Below are positions 33,807 to 46,779 of a DNA stretch of 64,000 nt, in pieces. Numbering within the stretch: the first letter of the stretch is position 1; each line of letters begins with the position of its first letter. The DNA comes from Rhizophagus clarus (lineage: Eukaryota > Glomeromycota > Glomeromycetes > Glomerales > Glomeraceae). Location of the stretch: NCBI GenBank assembly GCA_015698045.1, contig BLAL01000083.1:2501-66500 (forward strand), in the 5' to 3' direction. The notes below the pieces were generated by a model. The model worked only from the letters and a program-made list of their open reading frames with translations, made no database searches and was not told where the DNA came from. The position numbers were made by a program, and so were the translations under genes.

Positions 33807-36466
33807 TAGTGTTCCGCAAACGATTTGGTCAAATCAAATCAATTCGGATTTGATTTGAAGTTTGATTTGATTCGATTTGATAATTTTGATTTGCAAATCA
33901 AATCCAAACTTCAAAACAAGATTTGAGTTCAAATCCAAATTAAAAAAAAAAGATTTGATTCAATTTCAAATCAAATTCAAATTAGCTTAAACTAATTCAA
34001 TCAAATCCGAATCAAATCTGACAAATCCAAATCAAATCCAAATCAAATCGAATTAAATATACATGATCTGGTTAAACGTAATTACAGGACCCCGAACAAT
34101 ACTAATATAACTCACAAATGTATAAAGGCAGGGTCATGTGACTTGCCGATCTAATCAGATAATCCGAATATCCGATCATTTTTTTTAATCATTTATCAGT
34201 TTATTTTTGTAGTGTTGCCAGACGAAAGGCACGACCGGACTTTTGGAATTAAGGTAAGGGAGGGTGGGAAGTGTTTTTCAGTGTTTTTTTTAACTATTTA
34301 ATTAATTATTTTTTTTTTATTTTTTTGTAGTGTTGCCGGACGAAATGCACGATCAGACTTTTGGAATTAAGGTAAGGGAGGGGTTGGAGAAGGTGTTTCG
34401 TTGTTTTTTTTTTAATTAATTAAGTATTAACTTTTTTTTTACTTTTTGTAGTGTTGCCGGATGAAAAGCATGACCGGACTTTTGGAATTAAGGTAAGGGA
34501 GGGTGAGAAATGTTTTTCGGTGTTTTTTTTAACTAATTAATTAATTATTTTTTATTTTTATTTTTTGTAGTGTTACCAGACGAAAGGCACGACCGGACTT
34601 TTGGAATTAAGGTAAGGGAGGGGTTGGGGGAGGTGTTTCGTTATTTTTTTTTAATTAATTTAAGTATTAACTTTTTTTTTACTTTTTGTAGTGTTGCCAG
34701 ACGAAAAGCACGACTGGACTTTTGGAATTAAGGTAAGGGAGGGTGGGGAAGTGTTTTTCGGTGTTTTTTTAACTATTTAATTAATTATTTTTTTTTTATT
34801 TTTTTGTAGTGTTGCCGGACGAAATGCACGACCGGACTTTTGGAATTAAGGTAAGGGAGGTGTTGGGGGAGGTGTTTCGTTATTTTTTTTTTAATTAATT
34901 AAGTATTAACTTTTTTTTTTACTTTTTGTAGTGTTGCCAGACGAAAAGCACGACTGGACTTTTGGAATTAAGGTAAGGGAGGGTTGGGTGAGGTGTTTCG
35001 TTGTTTTTTTTAATTAATTAAGTATTAACCTTTTTTTTTATTTTTTTGTAGTGTTGCCGAACGAAAAGCATGACCGGACTTTTGGAATTAAGGTAAGGAA
35101 GGGTGGGGGAAGTATTTTTCGGTATTTTTTTTAACTAATTAATTGTTTTTTTTTTTATTTTTTTGTAGTGTTGCCGGACGAAAAGCACGACCGGACTTTT
35201 GGAATTAAGGTAAGGGAGGGTGGGGAAGTGTTTTTCGGTGTTTTGTTTAACTATTTAATTAATTATTTTTTTTTATTTTTTTGTAGTGTTGCCAGACGAA
35301 ATGCACGACCGGACTTTTGTAATTAAGGTAAGGGAGGGGTTGGGGAGGTGTTTCGTTGTTTTTTTTTTTAATTAATTAAGTATTAACATTTTTTTTACTT
35401 TTTGTAGTGTTGCCAGACGAAAAGTACGACCAGACTTTTAAATTAAGGTAAAGGAGGGTTGGGGGAGGTGTTTCGTTATTTTTTTTTAATTAATTAAGTA
35501 TTAACCTTTTTTTTTATTTTTTTGTAGTGTTGCCGGACGAAAAGCATGACCGGACTTTTGGAATTAAGGTAAGGGAGGATGGGGGAAGTGTTTTTCGGTA
35601 TTTTTTTTAACTAATTAATTGTTTTTTTTTTTATTTTTTTGTAGTGTTGCCAGACGAAAAGCACGACCGGACTTTTGGAATTAAGGTAAGGGAGGGTTGG
35701 GGGAGGTGTTTCGTTATTTTTTTTTTAATTAATTAAGTATTGATTTTTTTTTATTTTTTGTAGTGTTGCCGGGCGAAAAACATGACCAGACTTTTGGAAT
35801 TAGGGTATTAAAACCCGAAAAAGAATAATAAAAATAAATAAATTTGGTATAAAATACCGAAAAAAAGTGAAAAATAAATAAAATAAAATAAATTTTGGTA
35901 AATACCGAGTAATTTAATTTACCAAAATTAGTATTTTTTAAAAATAAATCCACGTATATCTATTATAAACTCTACACAAACATAATATCCCAAATTGACC
36001 GATCTACGCAAACTCAATTTGTAGGTTTAAAAAGTAATTTCATATAAACTCTACGCAAACCCGTATGTGAGTTATATTGGTATTATTCGGGGTCCTGTAA
36101 TTACCGTAAATATTATTGGTAGTTACTGCAATCACATGATGTCCAACCCTCCTTAAACACACTAAAGAAATACATTTCGCAACATTTTTTTATTAATATT
36201 GCGTTGCAAAACGCATTTTTTTATTTAAAATTCAACAAATCAAACCAAATCACAAATCTATTTGAATGAATTTGATTTGATTTGAATTTGAATTTGATTT
36301 GAATCGAATCAAATTTAAATCAAATCAAATCAAATTCAAATCAAATTTCAAATCAGATTTGAATGGTTTGATTCAAATCCGAATTCAAACTTTTCAGATT
36401 TGATTTGATCAAATCAAATTTCAAATCTAACCTGATTTGGTCTAATTTGATTTGTGCAGAACACTA
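33807..36466. mobile_element. hAT-type non-autonomous element carrying the splice-unit array, copy 2
   Basis: Same TAGTGTTCCGCA termini and interior as 26869-29651, but flanked by a different perfect 8-bp duplication, GCCCTTAC (33799-33806 and 36467-36474). The two copies are therefore independent insertions and not one segmental duplication. The nested inverted repeat (34079 and 36103) and the array are retained. Confidence 0.92.
34200..35805 (+). repeat. Array of 14 intron/mini-exon-like units
   Basis: Block starts lie near 34213, 34331, 34452, 34571, 34692, 34810, 34932, 35052, 35169, 35287, 35408, 35528, 35645 and 35764. The unit structure is as at 27240-28990, with one unit fewer. Acceptor TAG and donor GTAAG are kept in nearly every unit despite substitutions elsewhere. 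Confidence 0.88.
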
Positions 36467-37065
36467 GCCCTTACCCCCACCCCCCTGATCACATTTTGAT
36501 TGGTTAAAAAAATATATAATAATATATATAATTATATTTATATAAATAACTTGTGATCTAGTAATCTAATTTTTATGAATTATTTTTTGTTTTATAGCTT
36601 TTGATAAGCCCTACAAAATAAAAAAAAGTTTAGTTAAATTGAGCTATTAGATGGCAAGTTAATTGCAAAAAACTATTTTAATATATAAATAGTAATAATA
36701 TATTATATATATTATATAATTTATAGCCAATCATAGGAACCTGATTTTTAGGTTAGCCCCCCACCTCCCTATTAAATCAGCTGATTTCTGGCACATCCCT
36801 AATTAACTTGAGATTTAATAATCCAATTTTTATGAATTTTTTTTTTATTTTATAGTTTTTATTAAGCCTTACAAAACAAAAAAAATTTAGTTAAATTGAG
36901 TCATTAGATGGCTAAATATTTGTAAAATACTATTTTAATATATAAATAATTATAATATATTATATTTATTATATAATTTATAGTCAATCATAAAAACCTG
37001 ATTTTTAGGTTAATTCCTTACCCCTCTACTAAATCAGCTGATTTCTGCCATATCCCTAATGTAAG

Positions 37066-38162
37066 TATCTTTAAAGAAACACTAACTAACTTTTCTAAGT
37101 CCTTTGTCTAAAAACAAAAGATTTAAAAAAAAAATTAGTTAATAAGCAAAAAAATAGTTAGAAATGAAAGAAATAGTTAGAAATAATAATATAAAATAAA
37201 AAATTATTACTTTTTACTTGGTGGAAGTTAATATAACCCTTAGGAATCTTTAAAAATCAGTTTTAGGAATCAGTTTTTAGAAATTGGGTCTTAGGAATCA
37301 GTTTATAAGCTACAACAAAAATCAAAAGACAAACAATAAAAAAACCATTAATAATGTTATATAATGGTGGCTTGGCATTGCATAGATCAAGTGATATTCA
37401 TAGTATTTATAGCATAAACGTGATTTATTTTTATTTTTATAAAATCAATTTTTATTTATTACAAAATTAATCACATATCACAGTAATTCGAAAATGGCAA
37501 AAAGTATATTTTATATTTTAAGTATATAAAAATATACTTATATTATACTTATTTTTAATTTAAGTATATTTTTAAAAATATTTTAAATACATTTAAATTA
37601 TACTTAAAATTTATTTTAAATATAATTTAAGTATTTGGGCAAAAAACAAGTATTTATAAAATATATTTTAAAATTATTTTATATGCAGTTTAAGTATATT
37701 ATAAGTAAAAACATCATGTTTTTATAATAATATTCTCATGTTCTTATTTTTTATTTACTTTCTCATTTTTATTAAATATTCTGAGGACAGAATTTTTCGG
37801 TTAGTAAAAACTTGTTTGTCACGCTATTATTTGACACATTCGTAATTTCTTAACGCAGTAATTCCGGTCAAATCTGCTCCATCTGCTCCGCTTTAGACGT
37901 CCCCTATATTTCGTTAAAATATTGACAATCTTTAATAAACTGCAATTTAAGTACTAGAATTTTCAGAATCGTCAAGGTAAAAGGCTGATATTTTACATAC
38001 ATTATATTTACATATTTAACACATTTAACAATAAATTTGGAAAATTTGAAGCGATTATATTCAATGGATTTTATTTTGTACTTTTTTCGAAAACCTGACA
38101 AATGTTACACAAAATAATGTGGCTGATATTAGAAATGCCAAAAATTAACGTTATTTCAAATT
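37066..38162. other. A+T-rich region upstream of the YEATS2-type gene
   Basis: No gene. 37480-37700 is rich in AAGTATATTT palindromes. The last 300 bp are less biased and probably contain the promoter. No specific element can be assigned. Confidence 0.45.
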
Positions 38163-41100
38163 ATGTCGGATATTTCTAATTCAATATTGTCTATGAATCG
38201 TTCTGTTCAACTACGAAGGCCAATTCCAAGAGGTATATTGACATTTGCCCAGTGATAAAACAACGTTAAAAGAAAATTTTAATTTTTTATAATATATAGA
38301 TGAGGAAGCCATACGGAAGGCCACTATGGTCATTGATGCGCAATTTGACTTAGAAATTTTGCTACGTCATCGAGAAATGCAAAGAATTCAAGAACAACTG
38401 GAAAAAGCTGAAAAGGTTCTTGAAACTCTTAAACATTGTATTTTGGAACGTAAGTTTAGCGGTAAAACTGAACTATTTTTTATTCAAAATAAACAACTTT
38501 TTGATTTATCAGGGAAATTTTATTAATTTTGCAAGTTTAAACAGCACCCCCAGACCGGTTCCAAGATTCAATTCGTAACTTATCAGCATCTAATAGTAAT
38601 CAATCAATATCTTCTTCATTGACCTCAACGCGTCATTCGACACGTAAAATTTATTCTACTAGAGATAACGATTATTACTATTTTGATCCATGTAGAGATT
38701 TATATTCACGTAGAAATGATGGTACTTATGTAAAGTAAGTCTTAAACTATGTTTTAGCACATCTCATTATTAATCAAATCAAAATATATTACCCGTTTCG
38801 AATTCACAGGTTGGCTTGCCCTGAATGTCATCGTTCCAAATTCATCAATGTTCAGGGTTTTCTGAACCATTGCCGCCTCTCTCATAAGATAGAATTTCCT
38901 AATCATGAGGAAGCCCTTCTTATCTGTGGCACCCCAGTGGTAAATTATTTATTATTATTAGATTAGTGCTTTGGGTAATTGTATTATTAAGATTTGAGAT
39001 ATTGAAATTAAATTTATAGGATGAAAATGTAATTCCATTAGATCATCCTGCGAGATCCAGAGTTATCACTAGACCACCTTCGCTTCGCACCATATTGGGT
39101 CAATCAAATGGATCGTTAAGCCGTGCAAAGTATATTCGTTTTTATTCACATATTTACATGCGAAAAAATTATAATAATTTGAAAATACAATTCTAATAAT
39201 TCATAAACGTATTTAATTTCCCAATTATTGTTCCATTAGCGAAAGCAGGGTATTTACTTTTTTTATGTTGCTTGTTTAAGTTGAATAGATTATACCAGAT
39301 TATACCACTGTCCACTAATTAATTGGAATTCAAATTAATGGTAGCCAACGATTAAAGTATTTGAAGAAGATATTGATCTTGGAGTGGAAGAACATTCAAT
39401 TCGCCATGATAATTCATATTCTAATAATCAAGAAAGTGGGTACTCCGAAAACTTGCCTATTTTATATATTGCGTCTGATCGTGATATAAAATATTCTGAA
39501 AATGACATGAATCTGGATTCTTCTGACGTTTCAGGCTTGAATTATACTTCGTCAGACATTGACGATGACGAGATTAGCAGTAATTCTAGTGATATGGACT
39601 TTTCATCTTTTAACAAAACTACACCGCCTTATTATCAAGATAAAATAAAACCCGAAATAAATATCGTAGACACAAATAACGATACTTCGCCTGAGAATAA
39701 TACTGAGAATTCTCTTCCAAAAGAGTCAAATAACACTATGGAGAAAAATGAAAGTGAAATTGCTTTACTGGATATTAATCCACTAAAAATAAACAATGAA
39801 ACTGAAAATTGTAAACATGATGAGGCTAAACTCATTAACAATCGCAATAACGAGATGGCTAAAGCTACACGTGTATCAATAACAACCGATCAAAAAAATT
39901 TACCTGGAACATTACAACAGCGAGAAGTTACTACGATTTCTGCGGCATTTACAATTCCTGCATGTAGCAGTGTATTTGACCCAATTGACCATGGTTCACG
40001 ATTTTACGTAAAGCGTCGTATCGTTGTTGGTAATGTCTCTAAATGGATTGCTTCAGAAAAAAGAGATCCAAATCTTCAAAAATATACACATAAATGGATG
40101 GTGTATGTTGCCGGCCCACCTCATGATTTAAATGTGACACCATTTATACGCAAAGTTCGATTTTATCTTCATCCAAGTTATCGACCTCATGATATAGTTG
40201 ATGTAGTTGATCCTCCTTTCCAATTAACTAGATATGGGTGGGGTGAATTTCCAATACGAATACAAATATTCTTTGTTGATAAGAGGAACAAACCTGTAGA
40301 TGTGATTCATGCATTGAAACTTGATGACACTCATAGCGGAAAACAAAGACTTGGAGATGAACATGCCTTTGATCTTGAATTGGATAGAAATACAGAATTT
40401 ATAACTCCTGTTCCCGAACATAGTAAACGAAAACGCAAGTTGAATGTGGTTCAGGAGAGTCCTCAACAATTCATGACTAATAAAAAGCAAATTTCCAGTG
40501 ATCAAAAACAAAGTGAATGGAATAATAAGGGACTTACCTCAGAAGATATGAACTATTTAGAACCATTGTTGAAAGAAGCTGTTCAAAGTTATCCATTAAT
40601 TTTATCTTTAGCTGCTTTAGCCGCGCAAAAATCAACTCTCCCTTATTCTACTGCAACATCAGCAAAGGCATTTCTTTCTTGGGATCTCGATCGTCGGAAA
40701 GCTTCAGAAATAAACAGAGCAAAATTGATACGTTCATTAGTTCAGTCATTAGCGCGTACATCACTTAATGAAAAAGTCAAAACAATAACTCAATCATTGA
40801 CCACCAGACAAGTTGTTCTTTGGTGTCGTGAAAAAGAATACACACCTGTAAAATTTGATGATTCACCAAATTCAAATGCACTTAGCCAGAGTATTGCGAC
40901 TAAACCTTCTTTACTTCCAAGTAATATAAATTTATCTGTTTCATTGACTAAAAAACAATATCAAATTTATTGTAAATCCTGCGGATGTCCCGAAAATTGG
41001 CATGAAATTAATTCAAGTTCAACCAAATCTAGTAACGGTATAGTGTTTTCTTATAAATGCAAGTTTAGACCACATTTTTTGCAAACCAAAAAACGTCGAT

Positions 41101-41784
41101 TAGTTAGTTTAACTTCTGCGAAAGAAGTTTTAGAAGAGCTGGAAGATAGTGATATTTATCAAGGTAAATTTCTTATTTATTATTTAAATTTATATGTTAT
41201 GCTTATGTACAAATAAAATATTTAAATTGTAGGCGATGATTCAATGAATATTGACATTGGTGGTGATGAAACTTATAATCTAAAAAATAAAGAAACTATA
41301 AATAAATTGAATGAATGGTATACAGCAACAAACATTTCAAATCCACTGGAAATTGATTGGATATGGTCCGTAGTTGACAAGTTGCAACTAGAGGGTATTA
41401 TTGCTACCAAATTGATAAATAAAAATGGTACAATTAGCATTGAGAACGGAGATCAAAATATTGCTATGCAACAGCGCTTAGAAATTGGTAATTTATTATT
41501 TCAAGTAAGTATTAACAAATTATTTTTTAAAACTCATTATATTTATTAATATATTTGATATTTATTAGATAACAAAAGCTTTTTTGAAAGATTTAATTAA
41601 TAAATCAATAAGAACATATAAATATGAAAAATATGATAATTCAGGTCCATCTAATATAATTGATAATAATTTAAATATAGGAAAATTATTAGTTCCATAT
41701 CATATATACCAAACTATACAATTACATTTAAATACTTTTGATTTTTTAACTGGTGAAGGTTTAGCAACTGATAAAGTTAAATAA
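38163..41784 (+). CDS. YEATS2: YEATS2-type YEATS-domain chromatin protein, nine exons
   Basis: Exons 38163-38232, 38300-38449, 38545-38734, 38810-38939, 39020-39129, 39240-39249 (10 nt), 39345-41163, 41233-41504 and 41569-41784 join in phase to 988 codons. An N-terminal helical segment is followed by a C2H2-like finger (C140, C143, H157, H162). An acidic Ser/Asn-rich linker leads to a YEATS domain at about 435-580 with HKWMVYVAGP, VRFYLHPSYRPHDIV and the reader loop RYGWGEFPIRIQIFF. This is very close to animal YEATS2, an acyl-lysine histone reader in the ATAC acetyltransferase complex. A second Cys-containing motif (CKSCGCPENW, about 764) and a C-terminal helical region (827-988), in the position of the YEATS2 histone fold, follow. 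Assignment rests on recognised motifs. The gene looks intact and lies in a gap between transposons. Confidence 0.93.
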
Positions 41785-43095
41785 ATTATATATATTTATT
41801 TAATTATATTAAATTTTAAAAATTTTAACAATATATTTTTTTTTTTTTTAATATTTTAACAGTAAATTATAATTTACAAAAAAGAAAAGTTAAAGGTTAA
41901 TATTGTAAAAGTTTGTTGTTATACATAAATCTATTTATTATTTATTTGGATAATTATTAAATAATTCTCTTTGTTAAATATTAAAGTAAATTTATTAATT
42001 TATTAAAAATAAAATTAAAGATATTTTAAAATAAAGATTAATGTAATTTTTAAATCCATAGTTTAATTATAAAAAAAAAAGAATAAAAAATTTAAATTTT
42101 ATATTAAGAGATATATTATTACTTAATGAAACAAATTAATTAGTAAAATAAAATGCTATATTCTTTTAAAGTAAAATTTATAATAAAAAATTAATACTTT
42201 AGTAATTTTGAAAATATAAAAATGTAGATTTTGCCTATTATTTTATATTATTTTCAAATAAAATAAAAATCAAATTTGTATATTAAAAATCATTAAAATT
42301 ACTGTATTATAACTTTTATATATAATTTGTATAAATTATTTTTATAACAAAAAATATATTTGACACGATATAGTGAAAAAATTTATTTGGCACAATATGG
42401 TGATTATAGTTATTTGTCACCATAGTACTATAGTAAAATATTTCAGATAAGTTGTACAACTATTAAACTATTTTGTAGCTTAATGATTTACATACGATTA
42501 ATAAGTTTCCTACACTCTCTTTCCACATACTCTTTTTCACGCTCTCTTTTTCTTCTATTATCTCCTTTTACTCCCACTTTTTTTTTTATTTTTTTATTTT
42601 AATTTTTCCTTATTATCACTATTTTACTGTTAACACTTCACAAAAATTAGATAAACTTAGCACTAGATATAAAGATGATCATCAGTCTTAGAAGATCGCA
42701 GTCCTACATCCTACACCTTAAAAAAATAAACTGGTCTATCTTGGTGTAGGACTGTGGTCTTTCAATCCTGTATCATATACAATAAGACCGTTGGTTTTTT
42801 TAAGGACCGCAGTCTTTTCAGGATCGATCAGTCTTTTCCTTTTTTACAAATAAAAAACTTTCCTTTTTTCCCTTTATTTTTTTAAAAAAAATGATTGCAA
42901 ATAAATTACCAAATTTCAAAGTGCATAAATATATGTAACTTAAACTATTTTAAATTAATAAATTAGGGTATTTTTTTCAAAAAAATATAGGTGTATAAGT
43001 GGAGAAAAATGATTATCATTATTTTATTTGTTTGTGATTTCAAAATTGGCCAGTCTTTATATTTTTTATAAAGATCTTTATTAAATTAATAGTTA
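41785..43095. other. A+T-rich spacer, no gene seen
   Basis: Mostly A/T low complexity. Near 42690-42770 there is an inverted pair (CAGTCCTACATCCTACACC and GGTGTAGGACTG), probably a MITE remnant. No coding sequence before the LINE remnant. Confidence 0.45.
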
Positions 43096-43110
43096 TATTT
43101 AATATAAAAA

Positions 43111-43920
43111 TTGTTTATTACATCAGATTTGAACATTATTCATATATGGATGGGTGATACAAACTGCCATTTTGACCACAACTTAGATGTCAACCCGCCC
43201 ACATCAAATAAAAAAGAAGACATACCTTTATGTTTTAATCATTTTAATTTAATAGATTCTTTTAGATTTTTGAATCCTGAATTAAAGGAATTCTCCTGGC
43301 ACCAAAGATTGAATGATGACGCTTTCAGAATTGATACACGTATCAATCATATTTGGATACAACGTCACATAACTTCTTCTCTCAGATTTGCCCATCATTA
43401 TGAAAGACACACTTTGATCAAAAGCGATCATGATATTATCACAATCAATTTATATTTACCTGATATTTTCCCCATAGCGTACAAGCACACACAACCAATT
43501 ACCCCTCACGATCTAAACTTTAGAGATTTATCGATTAAAACAGAAGAAGTCACAACAGATCACTGGGCTCAATTTGAAGCTCATATTTTAGAATCAGCGC
43601 ACAGCTTCAGACCACTCATCAACCTGTTCAATAGCACCTTGGACCCATTGGATCCAATCAATCACTCACAAAGAACCATGAAAATTATTGATGAATATTG
43701 GGCGGACATCAAAGAAACTCTCATGTCAGCGGCTGCGCACACCTTACCTTTGAGAAAGCGAATGACACTACACCCAAAATTGAATCTGAAGGATAGATCG
43801 TCTGACCTGAAAAAACTAGATAAACACACTTTAATCTTACTTATTTTTGTTTATGAAGTTTACCAATATCAAGCTAATACCCCAAATGACCAGGCGATCT
43901 TTTCACTTCTTAAAGACTGA
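43111..43920 (+). pseudogene. LINE endonuclease-domain remnant
   Basis: A 269-codon open stretch contains MGDTNCHF (the GDFN-like motif of APE-type endonucleases), FSWHQR, TRINHIWI and SDHDIITI (the SDH motif). The usual RIDH/RIDY motif reads RINH here, a catalytic-region Asp changed to Asn (GAT to AAT). The N-terminal half of the domain is missing. It continues into a linker rich in charged residues toward the reverse transcriptase. Confidence 0.82.
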
Positions 43921-44339
43921 TAGGACTTTCAAATTCTATTATTTAACAATGATTATGTTGAGAATCAGGAACTTCAATTTGACACTACATTTAGATTCCC
44001 CAGAATGGCTTTACAGACTTAAGCAGATCGCTCAAAAGAGAAGAAAATTAGAACAGAAAGCATACAATTCTTATCAAACCAACAAGATTACAGCAGCAGT
44101 TGAGGCTTGATTCACAATCATCCAATCTGATCAGACCAGATGGATCTCCTCGTCCCTTGATAGATGTAAACCTAACGTCACCATTGACAGACTTATGGTC
44201 ACAACGGAGGATGGGCTCCAGGAACTTTTGTTACACCCAGACGAGGTCAAACAAGCTGCCACGAACGCATATGCTTCTCAGTTCAAAAAACGAAATCATT
44301 AGCTTGACTCACTTGACTCTTACCCTATATGGAAAAAGC

Positions 44340-45230
44340 TTATGAACCCATATTAGATGCTGATAATTTCATATATAAGTCAATGAATAATAATTTCATT
44401 TTAACATTTTGGCAAAAAATTTTGAAGGATATTAACAAAACCTCAGCTCCTGGCACTTTTGGTATTATGTATCAGTTAATGTTTCATCTTCCATCAGCTT
44501 TTGTCAAAGTCATCTTAGCACTCTATCGCACCATTTTCTTAACTGGCTTAGTCCCCGCAGATTGGTGAATTTCAACAATTTTTCCAATCTTCAAACTAGA
44601 CAAATTTGAATATAATATGTCTAACGTTAGGCCAATAGCTCTCTTGAAAGTAGTCAGGAAAATTTTTACAAAGTTCATCAGTACGCAATTTACTGATATT
44701 TTACAGGATCACAATATTCTCTGCAAAGCTAATTATCGTGGACTGAAAGGCGAATCCACAGCTTCCCCCATCAGATTAATCAACAACATCATAAAAGACG
44801 CTAAAGAAAATTCTAAGGAACTGTAGATCATCCTTTAAGATATATCTAAAGCCTTTGATTCTATCAGCTTGGATTTTTTGGAACTTGCTTTAAACCACAT
44901 TGGTTTACCCCATCATGTGGTGAGATGTATCATTAATCTTTTCAAGGGCAGGAATGTCCAAGTCGCAACAGCTTTCAGACTGTCACCCATTTTCCAAGCT
45001 GAGGATGGTATCGATCAAGAGGATAGTTTGTCTCCCTTACTTTGGAGGATATATTACGACCCCCTACTCACCACAATCACTGCTTTATTAGATAAAGGCT
45101 ATAACATGGAATGCGTTTGGCCGCATAACCCGCAAGACCCCAACACATGGGAAACTTTATCACACTAGGTTGCAGCTTCAGCCTATATGGATAATACCGC
45201 CTGGATTGATTGTACACGAAATAGAATCCA
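44340..45230 (+). pseudogene. LINE reverse-transcriptase remnant with mutated active site
   Basis: Recognisable blocks are NVRPIALLKVVRKIFTKF, DISKAFDSISLDFLELAL (motif A) and GIDQEDSLSPLLWRIYYDPL (motif B). AYMDNTAWID is at the YxDD position, where the second Asp is replaced by Asn. Stops occur at 44566 (TGA after DW), 44824, 44839 and 45166. The downstream thumb/connection region continues in pieces to about 46730, in several frames. Confidence 0.88.
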
Positions 45231-46779
45231 ACATACCCTAGATTTGGCGCTTAGTTTTTATGAATTGGTTGACATTAAAATCAATCATAAGAAGTGTGAA
45301 TTGATAGTCATTAACCCATCATTACCCAGACCTCTTCTTACTGTTTCTCTAGGGACTCACGAAGGGGACACTATTCATCTAATTCAAACTGAAACCCGAT
45401 ACCTTGACGTTTGGATTTCTTCCAAAAATACCCGATCACTCACCAAGCAACACATCATATATATCCAGGACGAATTTCTACATACCATTTGACACAAACA
45501 ACTTTCAATTGCGCATGTTGTTTATTTAATTAACAAGGTGCTATATCCCAAGTTGATATATCTAAGCCAACTTACCACTTTCACCAAACCAGAATGGGAC
45601 GCAATAGAAAGACCCATTTTAGCTCTAGTTAAGCACACCATAGACGTTCAATGTTCCTTTCCCATTTCAGCATTGTATCACAAAGGTATTATAAGGCTTC
45701 ATTGTTTATGGATGGTTGTTTCTACTACGGGCATTATGAATTTATGCACAGTGCTAAATGCCCACAATGACGCTACGTTTACTACTTTGATGCGCTTAAG
45801 ACAAGCGCAACTCTTGATGAAATTACCATATAGTTGCTTTAGTGTTCATCCGCATTTCAGATCACTGTACATGGCAGTTAGCTGATCTAATTTAGCTCTA
45901 TTTTATGTATTACTGGCAACGGATCTTCATGTCAACCTCAAGTTAAACCAGATGGATATGTTAAGTTTTAGTATCAACAACATTGAACTCCCACTTCTAG
46001 ACATATGGTTGAAATCTCACAAAGCAGCATCCATTATACGGATTAATAATAAAAATAGTCACTTTCTTCTGGTGGACCTGTCTCAATTGATCGCAGGCGA
46101 CAGATCATCATTAATGATATGGAAACAATACTGAACCTTAGCCAGTCTATCAAAAAAGGAACCTAAAGCCAAATGGTTCACTCAGTTAGAACAGTCAGTA
46201 TTAGCTTCTCCTGACTCTAGATACCTTTTACCTGAATACTAATCAACACAATCAACTTTTTATATTACAAAATTCCTCACTCCGCCTTCACAGGATGGCC
46301 ACCAAAACGAATGGATTGCTGTGCAAGCAGATACTACCTGGCTCATTGGACGAATAACCAATAAATCATTTGATGGTCGCAAGGGTGTATATGTTATAGA
46401 TTTATATAGAGAAGCTCATTTTGATCACATTTTGAATTGCTCTTATGTTAACAATAAGGATACACATACTATTGTAAGGCCATTGGATTCGCTCATCATG
46501 TTTCAATTGAATATTACTTTTTCGACTGCACAAGGGACTCCTTATTGGATCATTCACTCTCCTCTTTGGTTCACTGGATGCGATAATGATACCTTTAATG
46601 AATGCATATCGATAGTTGGTGATAACAACCAATCAAATTGCTCTAGGACCCCCAACATGCGATCATGGATTGTCTTATTTTCATCCCACATGATCAGAGG
46701 GACGATGACATATAGATTACCTGATGGATAGGTCCCTCAGATGATAAAGATAGCCTCATTGGGATTAAAGACAACTTAA

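Larger units (their letters stand above)
33645..37065. mobile_element. Palindromic element with duplicated ends, split by a hAT insertion
   Basis: GGGTATGCCAGAAATCAGCT starts near 33648 and a similar head near 33764. Inverted tails (AATCAGCTGATTTCTGGCAC near 36775 and a sister near 37030) follow. The head and tail bodies are each duplicated in tandem: about 115 bp for the head, and about 257 bp for the tail (36546-36802 and 36803-37060). Noncoding. The hAT copy at 33807-36466 lies inside the second head unit. Confidence 0.6.
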
